DNA of 64,000 nt from Cephalotus follicularis (Eukaryota > Streptophyta > Magnoliopsida > Oxalidales > Cephalotaceae). Where the stretch lies: assembly GCA_001972305.1 (NCBI GenBank), contig BDDD01002913.1:192565-256564 (forward strand), given 5' to 3'. The notes beneath the pieces are model-generated. The model saw only the letters and a program-made list of their open reading frames with translations. It was not told the DNA's origin and ran no database searches. A program made the translations under genes and the position numbers. Of the stretch, positions 11,853 to 24,800 are shown piece by piece (position 1 is the first letter of the stretch; each line of letters starts with the position of its first letter).

Positions 11853-12605
11853 ATATTGATGATTGATTGCGATATGGACTTATAGGGTAATGAATCACGT
11901 TGCTCGTATTTCTTATGATGTGCATGCATCTTTTCTATTAGATATACATGTTCACTATGCACACTTCAATGCATATTTATATTGTTCACAACCATAAGCT
12001 GCTGACCCACTGCATTGTAATGTAATAGGTCAGGTTCAGATCCAGGTGACGCGTAGCAGTTATCAGCTAGGCTAATCGCAGAGTAAGGATCTACATCTCC
12101 TCTCACCTACCTTCTATATATGTAGTTTTTGTAAATGTACAAATGTTATATAAGAGGCACGTTTTATTTCAGCTATTGACCTGCCGGCATGTGGCAGTGC
12201 TTAAGATATATATGCATTGATGTAAAGGATATGGATGGGTCCTCCTATTGTGATTATTGTTCAATTCCTCCTACGGGAGTTTGGATTGTTGAGGGCTGAG
12301 GCCATTATATGAATTGTGATTTCTTTACAGGGGGCATAGGTCCGATAAACGGATACTACATGCCCGATTTTTAGGAAATCTTAAGAGCATGATTGTAATG
12401 GGTATCCACGTTGAATTTATATATCGATTAATAATTTTGCTGACATGCTATTAATTATTCTGCTAATATTATTTGATTGATGTGGAGTTTTAAATTACAG
12501 CACTTTTGGGGAACATGGTTTATATGAGTTGATGGAGTGATTGGAAGGTATCTCAAGCATCGAATCGTGGGGGTTCGCCCTCGCGGTTAGGGGCGTGACA
12601 TTTCC

Positions 12606-14005
12606 ATAGGCTACATGGCCTTAGGGAGGCTTCCTATGGAATCCCTTTGGGGAGAAAAACTGTTTGAAATCGAACACTATGTAAAACAATGAAATTTGGT
12701 TAAGGCAAGGCATTAGGCATCAACACTTAGCACTAGGCGTCAATGCTTAGAACCCAAGCATCAACCGTTTGTGCTGGGCATTGACTCTTAATGTTAAGTG
12801 TCGCTAGTTTAAAATGGAAGAACGCAATGTGACAGCGGGTTTAGAAAGCATAAAGCATCAATGGTTTTGACAGAAAATGCAGTTTACAAAATAGTTCGCA
12901 AATCAGTGAAACTATATAAAACATCAACGAAATCTATTTCAAGTGCACTAAAAAAGTTTAGAAACAACACCCAGTACTCGCATCCATCGTTTTAACATAT
13001 ATTCAAGCATGCATAACCGTAATAATCTATTTACCACACAAATATCATTTAACAGTCACATCAGTCCAAGCAATGCATAAATCCAAGCATAATAGTATAA
13101 CCTACCTGTTAGCGATTGAGCTAGTGAATCCTCGGCCAATCTCTTCACACTGCATACACAATACATTTCTGTTACACTCTATACACAGAAACCAAACACG
13201 GTCACCACCGGAGCTCCGGCCAACACACTAGTGCTCCGATCGCGCCACCAACAAGCTCCACATTGGTCGATCTACACACTGATGTTGAAGACTCGCCGTG
13301 AATGGCACGGTTATAGCTGGTAGTGAGTCCAACTCACCGAGTTGACTCACCGGACTTCAAATATCCCGGCCACTTCACAAACAAGCTTCCACAACGCCCA
13401 TTCTATGCATCTCTACCCAAGACTCGCCGAGAATCAGTGCTAATGCACCTCACTGGAGCTCTGGCCAGGTCGTTCGATCTTCGGTCCTGCCACCGTTCGC
13501 CTCTAAATCTTACGATCAAACCATTGGTGGTCGAGACCCACCATGACTCTGCGCCAATCATCGTGTTATAGGCGACAGCGAGCCGAGGTGACTGAGTTGA
13601 CTCAGCGACTGAAATCCGGTCGATTCTGGCCTAAAAACACCTTGACCGACACCAAAATGGGCGTAGCTAGTCCTCATGATGAAAACAAGCTCCACCCGCG
13701 ATGCTATCAGCGAAGGAAAATGGCCAACAGTGGCAAAGCGTTGGAAAGAAAAAGTGAAGAAAAGAGAAGAAGAGGAAGAGAGTGTTCCGTCAGTTGTGGA
13801 GGTCCTGGGTCTCTCTCCGTCTGCTCCTGGTCCGAAGTCTTCATCTTTTTCGATGCGCTCTCCCCGGTTCTCTCTCTCTCGCGCTCCCTGTCTCTCGTTC
13901 TCTCCCTCGCGTCTCGCTCTCTTCACCCTTTCTTTCTTTCATACGGGCACTTTATGCGCCCGTGTTGTGTTTTTTTAAGTATATATATATTTTCGGGGCA
14001 TTACA
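12606..14005 (-). mobile_element. LTR B, right piece (5' end of the LTR)
   Basis: It continues LTR B across the C insertion. On the minus strand the LTR starts TGTAATGCCCCG at 14005. A TATA-like GCATAAAG lies near 13950, followed by a GA-rich leader (13740-13930) and a weak GTCGAC-type array (12700-12870). To the right of 14005 there is no polypurine tract, so this is a 5' or solo LTR. The 175- and 122-codon open frames at 13543-14070 lie in the low-complexity leader and show no recognisable domain. Confidence 0.75.
12700..12870 (-). repeat. Degenerate GTCGACGC-type array in LTR B
   Basis: ggcatcaacacttag, ggcgtcaatgcttag and aagcatcaaccg repeats occur at 18-25 bp spacing. All are one or two CpG-type changes from the symmetric motif seen in F, G and S. 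Confidence 0.65.
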
Positions 14006-14491
14006 TATTAGTAGTCCATGCAGAATCATGTAATGAACATAAGACTGACAGCTTTAAAGACTTCTCCTAATGTTGTATAGAGGGAGATTAAGTCATATTG
14101 ACTATAAGACAGAATTCGTAGGTCGGATTGACAATCCAGGATACAGACATACCCGGTATAAATCAACTCACTAATCCTTATCTCACAGACTTGGCTTAGA
14201 CTGTATTGCTGAGATTTACGATGTATCCCATAGGTTCACCCAATATGGCTACATCATTAACTATGCCCTTCACATCTCATGTATTAATCAAAATGCATAA
14301 ATAAGTCCATGCGAACCTTGTGTGTGCATAACAAATGCGCATAAACAAATTAGCATTAATATTGATTATTTTGGTGATTATATCAATCATCTCATTTTCC
14401 TTTTGGTTATTTATTTGATATTTAATTACAGTAGAAAAACTCTACGTACTATTTGAATACAAACCAGACTCTTGCCTTTGAAGAAGGCATC
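14006..14491. other. Unassigned non-coding sequence
   Basis: AT-rich, with no frame or domain I recognise. It continues at 16741 once solo LTR D is removed and is the oldest visible layer around elements D and E. It could be the interior of an older, decayed element. Confidence 0.5.
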
Positions 14492-14629
14492 TGTAACACC
14501 CAGGATTTTCCTTAATGTAATGTTGTATTTTCCAATGTGTTTATGCAATTAATTAATGAGAATTTTGACTTTTCCTTTTTGTAATGTTAAATTTGGGGCA
14601 AAAGGCGAAGTGTAGAAGTGTTGATATAG

Positions 14630-14770
14630 GGCTGGCAGCCGACTGCCCAAGAGGGATAGTCGACTGGACCCCCTCTAAGTGGAACCAGCTGCCTGTTGTG
14701 AGAGACAGCCGACTGGGGATGGTGTCGGCAGAGATATCCGACTGCAAAGATAAGGTAGTCGACTGCCATG
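14630..14770 (+). repeat. GCCGACTG/GTCGACTG array 1 in LTR D
   Basis: Five or more copies of cagccgactgc or agtcgactgg occur every 25-35 bp. The symmetric form is CAGTCGACTG. Confidence 0.85.
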
Positions 14771-15309
14771 GGATAGGTCAGTTAAAACGTGTTGGCAGTC
14801 TGTTTTTGGCAGAGAGAAAGGGGGGGAGGAAAAAATTGCTTAGTTGTGGGGTTATGGAGAGAGAGGCATGAAAATGCCCATAAATACACATGTCTCTTCC
14901 CCTCATTCCATCAATGTTGAATTATGAAACAGGGATAGAGAGTTGTGAAGAGGGAGATGCAGTGGAAAGAAAAAGAGAGAGAGAAGTTCTATCTCTCCAA
15001 TTTTGAGCTTGGAATCTGGACTTGGAGCTCGAACCAGACTTGGTGGAGTTGGTGGACGAATTCGGAGGCTTGGAAACTCGTATTGGAACTGAAAGAGGTG
15101 GATTGAAATTCCTAACTTGGAATTCTAAGGTAGGGGTAAATCTCATAATTGTCATTTAAGTTTTGTTATAATGGAAGTTAATGGATGAAATGCATGCTAA
15201 GGACTGTGTTATGAGCATAAATGTGTGTTATTGCTGTTGAATGCTCATTTTGGATTGGATTGAATTGAGAAAGACATGCATTTTTCTGTTGTTTTCGCCT
15301 ACTGATGTA

Positions 15310-15590
15310 AATCCAGTCGACTTCCAAGGTGGGCAGCCGACTGGCGAGCAAGAACAGCCAGCTGTTCGGTGCGAACAGCGGGCTACTCAATGGGAAACAG
15401 CTGACTGGACGTAAGAACCAGCCGACTGTTCATACGTGTAATAGGAAATACCTGCAGAAGGTTGAGTAGTCGACTTCCAAGTAAGGGTAGCCGACTGGAT
15501 GAGGAAAACAGCCGACTGCCAAGAGGAGACAGCCGACTGTTGAAGGAAAACAACCGTCTGTCAAGAGACACAGCCGACTGGTTAGGGGCT
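15310..15590 (+). repeat. CAGCCGACTG array 2 in LTR D
   Basis: About ten copies of agccgactg or agtcgactt separated by 15-25 bp of variable sequence containing aagagg, gaacag or ggaaaac. Array 1 lies upstream of the TATA-like box, array 2 downstream. Confidence 0.88.
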
Positions 15591-15898
15591 GACCCGCACT
15601 TTGAGCATATCTTTGCATTGCATCTTGATATGGAATGGATTGTTGATTGAATGCAATTGAATTCTAAAGTGTTTTATCATTTTAGAAGTGCATACATGAT
15701 TTTATACAATCATTATTTTAAATGAAAACATATATTTTGATAAATGTGTGTTTTCAAGGGATTGAAACATGGTTTTAAATATGAGTCACATTTTGAATAA
15801 ATGTAGTAATTACAGTATTTTGTAACCTATAAACTACTTGGAAATGGTTTGATTTTGGATTGACCTCGGATTGATTGATTGATGTTTGTGTTTGGATT

Positions 15899-16102
15899 GA
15901 TGCTGCGCTAGTTCCGTGACGGAGGTGTCATGAGGACTAGGGGCGGGATTGTGCGCCTAGGGGCCAGGAGTTGGATAGGGACACCCACACTGATTGGATT
16001 GATATTGCGCTAGTTTCGTGATGGAGGTGTCATGAGGACTAGGGGCGGGATTGTGCACCTAGGGGCCAGGAGATGGCTAGGGATACCCACAAACACTGTT
16101 TG
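15899..16102 (+). repeat. 102-bp tandem duplication in LTR D
   Basis: The segment from gcgctagttccgtgac (15905) recurs at 16007 with few changes, including aggaggtgtcatgaggac and ggggccaggag. Two units. Confidence 0.85.
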
Positions 16103-16740
16103 CTTGACCTTTGTGCAAGAAACAGTGGATTGATTGGATTGACTGGATTGATTGGATAGGTCCTCCAGGACATGACTGTTGGATTGGTGATTGTGGCCAC
16201 TTGGCATGAATGTGCCTTTGGAATAGATACATATACATACGTATATATGTATTATGGTATATTATGCATTGCATTCATTTCATGACATTCATTATCACTG
16301 ACCTTGAATTTCACTTATGATTTAGCTGAGTGAGGACAAAGGCTAACCCCCTACTATTGCAAATTGATGCAGTGTTATGGATATCGACCGTGCGCAGCCG
16401 AATCAGAGGGGAGATGGAGCTTTATTTGCTTAAAATAAATGTTAAACGATGTATTAAAACATGTTTTATTTTGGATTACTGTTTTGATGTATTGATCGAC
16501 TTTGATCACGCTCCGTTTGTGGGAAATTGACGATGGTTTAATAATGTTAAATGTTGAAATCATGTGGTATGGGACACATGATTCGGTTTGTTTATTCAGC
16601 TTATTATTAAGTGCTTTCGCAAATGTTAATGGAATCAAAGTTTTAAATTTTATGGTATTTTATATAAGCTGGATAATATTATGTTGATTGCCTTTACCGC
16701 TTTAATGTTGTCTTAATGGGGAACGGGGTGTGACAGAATC

Positions 16741-18124
16741 ACCCTAACCTCATTGGCACAAGTGTTGTCTTTGATACATGATAGACAGGCTGGTCTCCCG
16801 TGATCTTGGATAAAATATCCTTAATCACCAACCTGACCACCTAACCTATCAACTTGACTTATTGTAAATATCAAATGACTGAGACAATCCTTCTCAAGGT
16901 TTGCTCAAAATTGTAGGACGGACCATACAATTATGTTTTCAGTGCCTATCTTCACCGCAGTGAAAGCACTAACACTTCATAATCAAGGTTTTGTCTAAGA
17001 ACCTATGTGATTCCATTATTTCCCTTAGAAGTCCTCCTGTCATGCATGCTCTATTCAGAGGTGCCTAACCCTTTCGGGAATTAGAGGATTCTAGCGTGCG
17101 AAAATTATGAATCATATTATTTGAGACCTCATTACTAGTAAATATGCTTTGTATGTTATACAACTTTTGTCAGAGAAGTAGAAACTCAGAATAACTAGTT
17201 GTATTCTCATGCAATCCTTTGCAACTTACAAATCCTCGATCCAATAGAGCTTACAGTTACATTTCAATTTACGAAATTGTTGTGAGAATATTGCGTGACT
17301 TCCGCTGCAACTCTTACAGGGAGATTTACCTCCACAATTTAGACTTCAAGACAAGTTGAGAATAACTATCAAATTCATTATATAGATATTAAAATAAGAC
17401 CCCATTAAATAACACATTCGCATCACATGCTTCAAAGTGGGTTGCGGTTTGGCGATGCGATGCACATATAAAATACTAAAATTAAAACAGCAAACATTTG
17501 ATTTCTATTAAAATCACAAAGATTTGGTCTTTAATCTTTCATGGTACCTCCCACTATTTTATTCGAATCCCATAACCCTGAAAATATGGGAGATGAGAAA
17601 CTAAATCAATATCTCATGGACCTTGTTTCCAAGTGGGGGTCGACATCCCACAACATGTCAACCCTAACCTTGAGTGTGCTCAACAAGTCATGGAAAACCT
17701 TGTGGTTAGGCAAATTCTTGCAGATTGTGTGATAGCACAACCGCTAATCATTTTGTTTTTGCCTCTAGGTACACATGACCTTGAGTGTGCTTAACAAGAC
17801 ATTCGTATTATAGTCAAGTTGAACCCACCATTAGAAACAGAAGTGAATCAATGATATAACCTTTGAGTGTGCCAAACATGGTCATATTACTAAATCATCT
17901 CCATCCACATCTCATGATCTAGTGATATAGACATCGGCCAGAGCGCTAACCTCGAGTGTGCTCAACAAGTTCATACTCTGCCACTGTACCATATATCAAT
18001 TGCAATGGAGGAAAATAGTGATCAAACACTATATTGTGTTCATTTCACCATTACTTGATATTTATTATAATAGAGGGATTAACATAATTAGGCCCTTCCA
18101 TTATTTATCCGTCTGACAACCTAT
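16741..18124. other. Unassigned non-coding sequence with degenerate repeat
   Basis: This continues 14006-14491. The phrase ccttgagtgtgctcaacaag recurs in variant form at about 17668, 17779, 17859 and 17949 (spacing 80-110 bp), each within a loosely similar block. No frame over about 60 codons makes sense. It ends in cctat, the target repeat of element E, and resumes at 56546. Confidence 0.5.
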
Positions 18125-20449
18125 TGTTAGAGTAGGGGTGTCCCTGCATGCCATGAGGTGGCTTCATGCTAGTATATACACTCTCTAATTATACAATATG
18201 AATTCCTTTTCATGTTGATGTGCATATTTATGTAGTTTAATAGCAACCCGCTATATGTATTATCTCAACCCATCTCAATGGATCAGTTGATCACCATATC
18301 AACTGAGTACACATGTAGTGCCCTGTCGTAAAAGGGTTGGTTCTCGTGCTTTGGAGGTTATGAGAATGAGATCCATACTCCCTTATGACAAAATGTTCCA
18401 AGTCATAGGTTCCCTTTCTTATGGCAATTGATGAACCATAAAGACTTGACGTATTATGCTTGCTCTCTTGTGTGTGGGGGATGGACCATCTCATTACCAT
18501 TTGAGTTTACCCTAAAGCTGATGCGGGGTTCGCGTTAGGGAGCATGAGATTGAACAGATCCACCATAGGAAACCCATTTGGAAAGTTATACCTATGTCAA
18601 TAGCATTCCTATAGTCCTTGTAGTGTATAGTCTATGGTGATTAGTGGGTACTTTAATACTTGCGTTGTTTCATTAGACTTGAGCGGCTTGCATGCGTTGC
18701 GCTGTAACTGCTTGGCTTTGATTTCTGCCTTCCCTACCACTAGCCATGTGCTGGCTAAAGGGTTGTTTTTGGGCCTTGTGGGAGCTTCATTAAGATGTAT
18801 GGGCGAGTGCGCAACCGTATGCAGGGTTATCGGCTCTATATTATTTGTATCCATTGAAGACTTCAAAACCCTTATCATGTATAGGCAGACTGGAAATGGG
18901 ATTTCCGGGGTGGTTTGACGATAGTCTAAATGCGTACATGAATTTATAGTTATCACGGTTTTACGTAGTAGTGACATTATTCCGAACCCTAGGTCGGGGT
19001 CGGAGCCAAGAATGACGAAGCATACATGACACATATGCCGATGACTGGATAAAGTACTGGTTTACCGAATGTCAACTTATAGACATGGTTGAGTTCATGG
19101 ATCCGAGGGGTGATTGAGAATCATACTAGAATCATTCTAATAGTCGGGGACTATTGGGGTGGTCGTACCAGAACTCCTTGGATGTTCTGGGAAACTTATA
19201 GTCGTATCGGGATCCAACCGGGCTTTTGGGTCCCACATGGTTTTGGAATTAGTCGACGTGTGTGGGACACATGTCATTTAGTGAGAGAATGAAAACTAGG
19301 AGGTCTTACTTTGTCACACCCCGTTATTCCATTACATTAGGGGACATATGTGGTGATATCGGGAATAAGTAGTAATCCAGCATTTCCAATAACAATCCAA
19401 AAATAGTATAAGCGGAAGCAATTAAAACTGGATTACAAGTCATCCGCACGGAGCCCAACTACGTGCTCAACAATACAAGCAATATCCTTTTACATAAAGA
19501 AAGTACAACAATAACGGGGTATGAACCGTTCGTTACAAATACAGTACATCATAATAACAACAACCTTAATATAGAAAGAAGCTTTCCATGCTTTAGCAGC
19601 AACTCCCCGAATGCCTTCACTTAATCTGAAATTGTAGGGGGTTAGCCGTTGTCCTCACTTGGCTAAGTAGGAAGATAAATCATGTAATTGAATCTATAAA
19701 TGTAAATATACATGATAGTTAAATGAATGACATATATATACATATACTATTCCAATATATACGCAATCAAGCCATGTGGCCATAGACAGTACAATGCAAG
19801 AATACCGCACAAGGGTACAATCAATCAGTACAGTGGTTTGGGTGTCACATGTCGCTAACTCCTAGCACCAACTGTGCACCACCTATCTATCACCCTACAC
19901 TCCGAAGATGATAGATCAGGTCAGTTACTACCGGCATAAGCGGCAGTTTAACAATCAAGTTCTGCATTGCAGATGGTTTGGGTGGATACTCTAGCCAACT
20001 CCTGGCACATAGGACCACCTCCGTAGCCAGTGATGTCTTCTATCACTCGACTAACAGCAATAACATAGACAATCAATTCAATCAATTCAGTAGTAATATC
20101 ACATATATCTATAATATGCAGTATAACGGTAGTTTTCATTTTTAGAAAACATAACAGTCAGTCAGTGGTTCTCTTGCGAGAACTAAACAGTAACAGTGCC
20201 TCTATTAAGAGGAAAATAGCAGTTTGTATAACAATAAGATTTTCTATTAGAAATCCGTTGTTCAAAATCATTAATTATAATTTAAGCATTAAGTTGGTAA
20301 AATCCTTGAATAAGTATATAACAGTAGCAATTTCATTAAATATCAGTAACAATAGTTACAACATATCCGATCAAGGATAATTGCAACCACAAACAATTCA
20401 ATCGATCAGTTTACACGTTTCAACATTTACTGTTCTAAAGCGTAGACAG

Positions 20450-20610
20450 TTTCTGTGTAAGCGTCGAAGGTTGTAGTCTAAGCATTGGCACTACACGCAT
20501 GATCAGAGCTTAAGCGTCGACATTCTAAGCCTTAACAGGCATTTTCCACACCAAAGCGTCGACGGTCTTAATTTAAGCGTCGGCGCTTCTGGCGTTCAGA
20601 CGAATTGCAG
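20450..20610 (-). repeat. GCGTCGACG array, F 3' LTR (inner)
   Basis: Five or six copies of aagcgtcgac(g/a), spaced 20-50 bp. The partner array in the other LTR is at 27640-27800 and keeps more symmetric copies. Confidence 0.85.
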
Positions 20611-21499
20611 GAGCAAAATCAAAACAGGGGAAGCACAAATTCAACCCAAACTCAGTTCAATTAAACATGCAATCAAGTATTGACCATCACTATACATTTT
20701 ACATGTTATATTTTCGAAAACATGTCAAAATCCCCTACCTCAATTGCTATCCCAAAGCCAAATCGTTTTGGTCTCTCACTTTATGTCCAAAGTTCTTCAC
20801 CTTCCTTCAATCTTCCAAAATTGCAGAATTAATCTACATAATTGCATGTTTGCAGGTTTTAGATGCAACTTCCAGTGCATTATCTAGTTATCTAACTATG
20901 ACAACATCAAGGAATTTAATCAGAAGTTACCATTAATTTCTAAGTTCAACTTCTAACTAATACAACATTCAATCTCCTCTTCCATGCTTTATCCTTCTTA
21001 ATCATGTTAACAGTGGCAGTGGTTGCTAACATCAGAGTATTACACTAGTAACGATCTAACAACATCAAGAAATTTCGTATTACTTACCAATTCCAGGTGA
21101 TGCTCCAAATTTTCCCCTTTGAACTTCAAGTCCCTTCTACATGCAATCTCAGCCATTGTCCAATGCTTTCCTTATTACCCAGTGTTTCTAACACTCACAT
21201 TCAATCTCACAGATGTTGATATAGGATTCAACTGGTGTCTTTAATTTCATCGGTTTCCCCTTCTTCCATTGCACATTTATCTCTCCTTCATGCATGCACT
21301 CTTTTCTTTTGTTCTTTCTTACCTTTTTCTGCTGTGTTTTGCAGGTTACAGGTGAAAGGAATACAAGCAAGCCCCTTGGTCTGGCACTATCAACAGCTGG
21401 TAAGGCCTCTTTTGCATGGCCAACACGTTTATGGACACATGTCCATGTTACCATCATTTCAACTCTGCCATTTCATTCCAACTGACACATTTCTTTGTG

Positions 21500-21690
21500 C
21501 CAGAACACGTCTAAAGCATCGCAGGTTATCGTGGGCGTCGACGCTTAACGACTTTAAGTGTTGATGCTGGGCTTTTAAAGGTCGACGGTTTGGCGCCTTG
21601 ACCCAGCCTTCAACTATGCCTTTTGTGCACATGTCAGGGCTTAAAGCGTCGACGGTGTGAAGTTAGGCGTCGACGGTTTAGTGCCAGAAT
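21500..21690 (-). repeat. GCGTCGACG array, F 3' LTR (outer)
   Basis: Copies at about 21534, 21580, 21647 and 21666 close to the LTR start, in the presumed U3. The partner in the other LTR is at 30660-30830. Confidence 0.85.
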
Positions 21691-21826
21691 TTATTTCCTT
21701 ATTTTTCATTTAAAGTTTATTCCCAATTCCTTCTATTCAAGCGATAACCCAACATATAATTTCAATAATTGCATATTTTATTCATCGTAGGTTACAAAAT
21801 ACATGAAATGAAATTGCGGTTATACA

Positions 21827-21840
21827 TTCCCCCCTCCTTA
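21827..21840 (-). other. Polypurine tract of element F
   Basis: The minus strand reads TAAGGAGGGGGGAA directly before the 3' LTR, the plus-strand primer of reverse transcription. An AGGACGAATTT block precedes it, as usual in this group. Confidence 0.88.
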
Positions 21841-21859
21841 AAGAAAATTCGTCCTCGAA

Positions 21860-24800
21860 TTTAGCCCTTACATTCCGAACAAGTGGGGAAATGTCTCCAT
21901 CATTTCGTCCTCACGTTCCCACGGAGCTTCATATGCTCCGTGAAAACGCCATAGCACTTTTACCATAGGAATGGTCTTGTTCCTTAGTACCTTTTCCATT
22001 CGATCCACTATCCTCGTTGGTCTTTCCTCATAAGTCAATCTAGGGCTAATAAATCCAGGGTCGTAGCTCAAAATGTGAGATGGGTCGGGTACGTATTTCC
22101 GTAACATTGAAATATGAAATACGTTATGCACATCCGACAAACTAGGCGGTAGAGAAATCTGATATGCCACCTCCCCCACTCTTTCTAGTATCTCATAAGG
22201 TCAAATATACCTTGGAGCCAACTTCCCTTTGAGGCCAAAACGGTGTATCCCTTTCGAAGGCGAGATCTTCAGGAAAACATGATCCCCATTCTCAAACTCT
22301 AGCTTTCTTCTCTTGCTATTGGCGTAACTCTTCTGCCGACTTTGTGCGGCTAGCAGTCTCTTCTTGATTAGCTCTACTTTATCAGTAGTCTCCTGTACCA
22401 AGTCCGGTCCCAACACTTGTCTCTCCCCTACTTCGTCCCACCAAATAGGTGATCTGGACTTTCTCCCATATAGAGCTTAATAGGGAGCCATTCCAATGCT
22501 GGTATGAAAACTGTTGTTGTAAGAGAACTCAATCAGTGCCAGATGATCCTCCCAACTCCCAGCGAAATCAATCATGCAAGCCCGTAGCATATCCTCCAGA
22601 GTCTGAATAGTACGCTCGGACTATCCGTCAGTCTGTGGGTGAAATGCAGTCCTGAAGTTCAAGGTTGTTCCCATAGCTGTTTGGAACTTCTTCCAGAACC
22701 TTGAGGTAAATCTAGCATCTCGGTCGCAAAGAATACTGACCGGAACTCCGTGCAATCTCACTATGTCCCGGATATACAATCAAGCAAGTTTCTCGATAGA
22801 ATACGTCATGTTCATCGGAAGGAAGTGAGCAGACTCAGTGAGTCTGTCCACTACAACCCATACTGCTTCATGCTGATTCCGTGACCTCGGCAATCCTGAT
22901 ACGAAGTCCATGGTCACATGCTCCCATTTCCATTCAACCACTGGTTGCGATTGTAGCAGTCTTGCAGGTTTCTGATGTTCAGCCTTCACTATCTGGCAGG
23001 TCAAACATCTCGCTACATATTCAACAATCTCTCTTTTCATACCACTCCACCAGTAGTTCTTTTTCAGGTCGTGCCACATCTTGGTACTTCCCGGGTGCAC
23101 ACTGTATTTTGACTTGTGAGCTTGTTGTAGTGGCTCATTTCTGATGCTCTCGTCATTTGGAACACATACCCTCCCTCGGAACCTCAATATTCCATCAGTC
23201 TGAATGGAGAACTCAGAATTAGTGTCTAGGTTCTCACGAATGCTCCATAGTTCAGAATCACTGTACTGAGCAGTCAGAATACGCTCCAGAAGTTCCAGTT
23301 GTGCTCTCAGACTTGCCACTATAACTCCACGGGAAACCATGAACGGATTCCATCTCTGAAATTCCTCCAGTAGCTTCCACTATGAAACCATTGCTGTAGC
23401 AATCATTGCCTTGCGACTCAGCGCATCTTCCACTACATTTGCATTTTCTGGGTGGTATTTAATGTTGCGGTTGTAGTCATTAAAGAATTCCACCCATCGT
23501 CTCTGTCTCATGTTGAGCTCCTTCTGGGAAAATAAATATTTCAAACTCTTATGGTCAGTAAAGATCTCAAACTGAGCACCATAGAGGTAGTGCCTCCATT
23601 TCTGCAAAGCAAACACTATGGCTGCCAATTCTAGATCGTGTGCGGGATAGTTTTCCTCGTACGGCTTTAACTTCCTAGATGCGTATGCAATCACCTTACC
23701 ATGCTGCATAAGAACGCATCCCAATCCTTTCCTAGAAGCATCAGTATAGACAATGAAACCCTCGTTGCTCTCTGGTAATGCCAACACTGGAGCCGAAATC
23801 AACCGACTCTTCAACTCTTGGAAACTTGCCTCACAGGAATCATCCCACACAAAACTTGACTTCTTCTGAGTCAGCTGTGTGATGAATCTTCGGTAATAGC
23901 CAGCCAATCCCAAGAAACTACGGACCTCTGTAACATTCCTTGGTTAGGGCCAATCAACAATACTCTATCTTTGAAGGATCCACAGACAATCCCTCGCTCG
24001 ACACAATGTGACCTAGGAAAGTCACATGCTCCAGCCAAAATTCGCATTTGCTGAATTTGGCATATAGCTGTTCCTTCCGTAGTGTCTGTAATACAATTCT
24101 CAAGTGGTGCATGTGTTCCTCGATGCTCTTCGAATAAACCAGGATGTCATCTAGGAATATAACGACAAACTGGTCAAGATAAGGTTGGAACACCTTGTTC
24201 ATCAGACACATAAAGGCTGCAGGAGCATTTGTCAAACCAAACGGCAGTATCAGAAATTCGTAATGCCCATATCTGGTTAGAAATGCGGTCTTCTCCACAT
24301 CACCCTCTCTGATCCTCAACTGATGATAACCTGTTCTTAGGTCAAGTTTGGAGAATACAGTGAAGCCTTGCAATTGATCGAAAAACTCCTCAATATGTGG
24401 CAGAGGATACTTGTTCTTCACCGTTACTTGATTTAGCAGCCTGTAGTCAATGCATAGCCGCATCGACCCATCCTTCTTTTTCACAAACAGAACCGGTGCT
24501 CCCCACGGCGATACACTCGGCCTGATAAAGCCTTTGTCAAGGTAATCCTGTAATTCAACCTTCAACTCCTTCAGTTTGGCAGGAGCCATTCGGTACGGTG
24601 CTCTAGATATAGGAGCAGTTCCAGGCAACAGCTCAATACTGAACTCTATATCCCTCTCCGGTGGCAACGAAGTGAGTTCATCTGGAAACACATCAGGAAA
24701 TTCACATACAATAGGCACTTGTTCAATACTAGGCGTACCTTTCGTATGATCAATCACATACGCCAAATAGCCTTTGCATCCTTGCTTGAGATACTTTTGT

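Larger units (their letters stand above)
1140..12600 (+). mobile_element. Solo LTR C, interrupted by the LARD
   Basis: The LTR begins TGTAGCGCCTCGG at 1140 and ends GGGCGTGACA at 12600. It is flanked by perfect target repeats tttcc (1135-1139 and 12601-12605). Its own sequence is 1140-2797 plus 11853-12600, about 2.4 kb; the rest is the LARD. No primer site, polypurine tract or coding domain belongs to it, so it is a solo LTR left by LTR-LTR recombination. Its last 500 bp (acctgccggcatgtggcag near 12180, then the gcgtgaca end) match the LTR ends of element G, which suggests a Tekay-type Ty3/gypsy origin. It was inserted into LTR B. Confidence 0.88.
14492..16735 (+). mobile_element. Solo LTR D
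   Basis: It starts TGTAACACCCAGG and ends GGGGTGTGACA, 2244 bp long. Flanks gcatc (14487-14491) and gaatc (16736-16740) are a near-matching target repeat. A CATAAATAC TATA-like box lies at 14879-14887, with a GA-rich leader after it and an AAGGTAGG donor-like site near 15127. Two arrays of CAG(C/T)CGACTG motifs are the notable content (14630-14770 and 15310-15590). No primer site, tract or protein domain is present. The family is probably Ty3/gypsy by its ends, uncertain. Confidence 0.85.
19312..21826 (-). repeat. 3' LTR of element F
   Basis: On the minus strand it runs from TGTATAACCG (21826) to GGGTGTGACA (19312). Two GCGTCGACG arrays lie at 21500-21690 and 20450-20600. The minus strand at about 21318-21331 reads AAAGGTAAGAAAG, a splice-donor-like sequence in the leader. 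The rest is non-coding. Confidence 0.92.

Noticed and set aside
13543-14070. 175-codon frame on plus and 122-codon frame on minus
   Set aside because: Leader of LTR B; pyrimidine-rich, no domain, both strands open.
14006-14491. 3' LTR reading of LTR B with an interior to the right
   Set aside because: There is no polypurine tract or decayed pol next to 14005, so a 5' or solo LTR is preferred.
15310-15590. CRISPR-like spacing of short repeats
   Set aside because: Repeats are only 9-10 bp, spacing is irregular, and the array lies in an LTR of a plant genome.
17541-17732. 63-codon frame in the unassigned layer
   Set aside because: No motif, and it overlaps the degenerate repeat.
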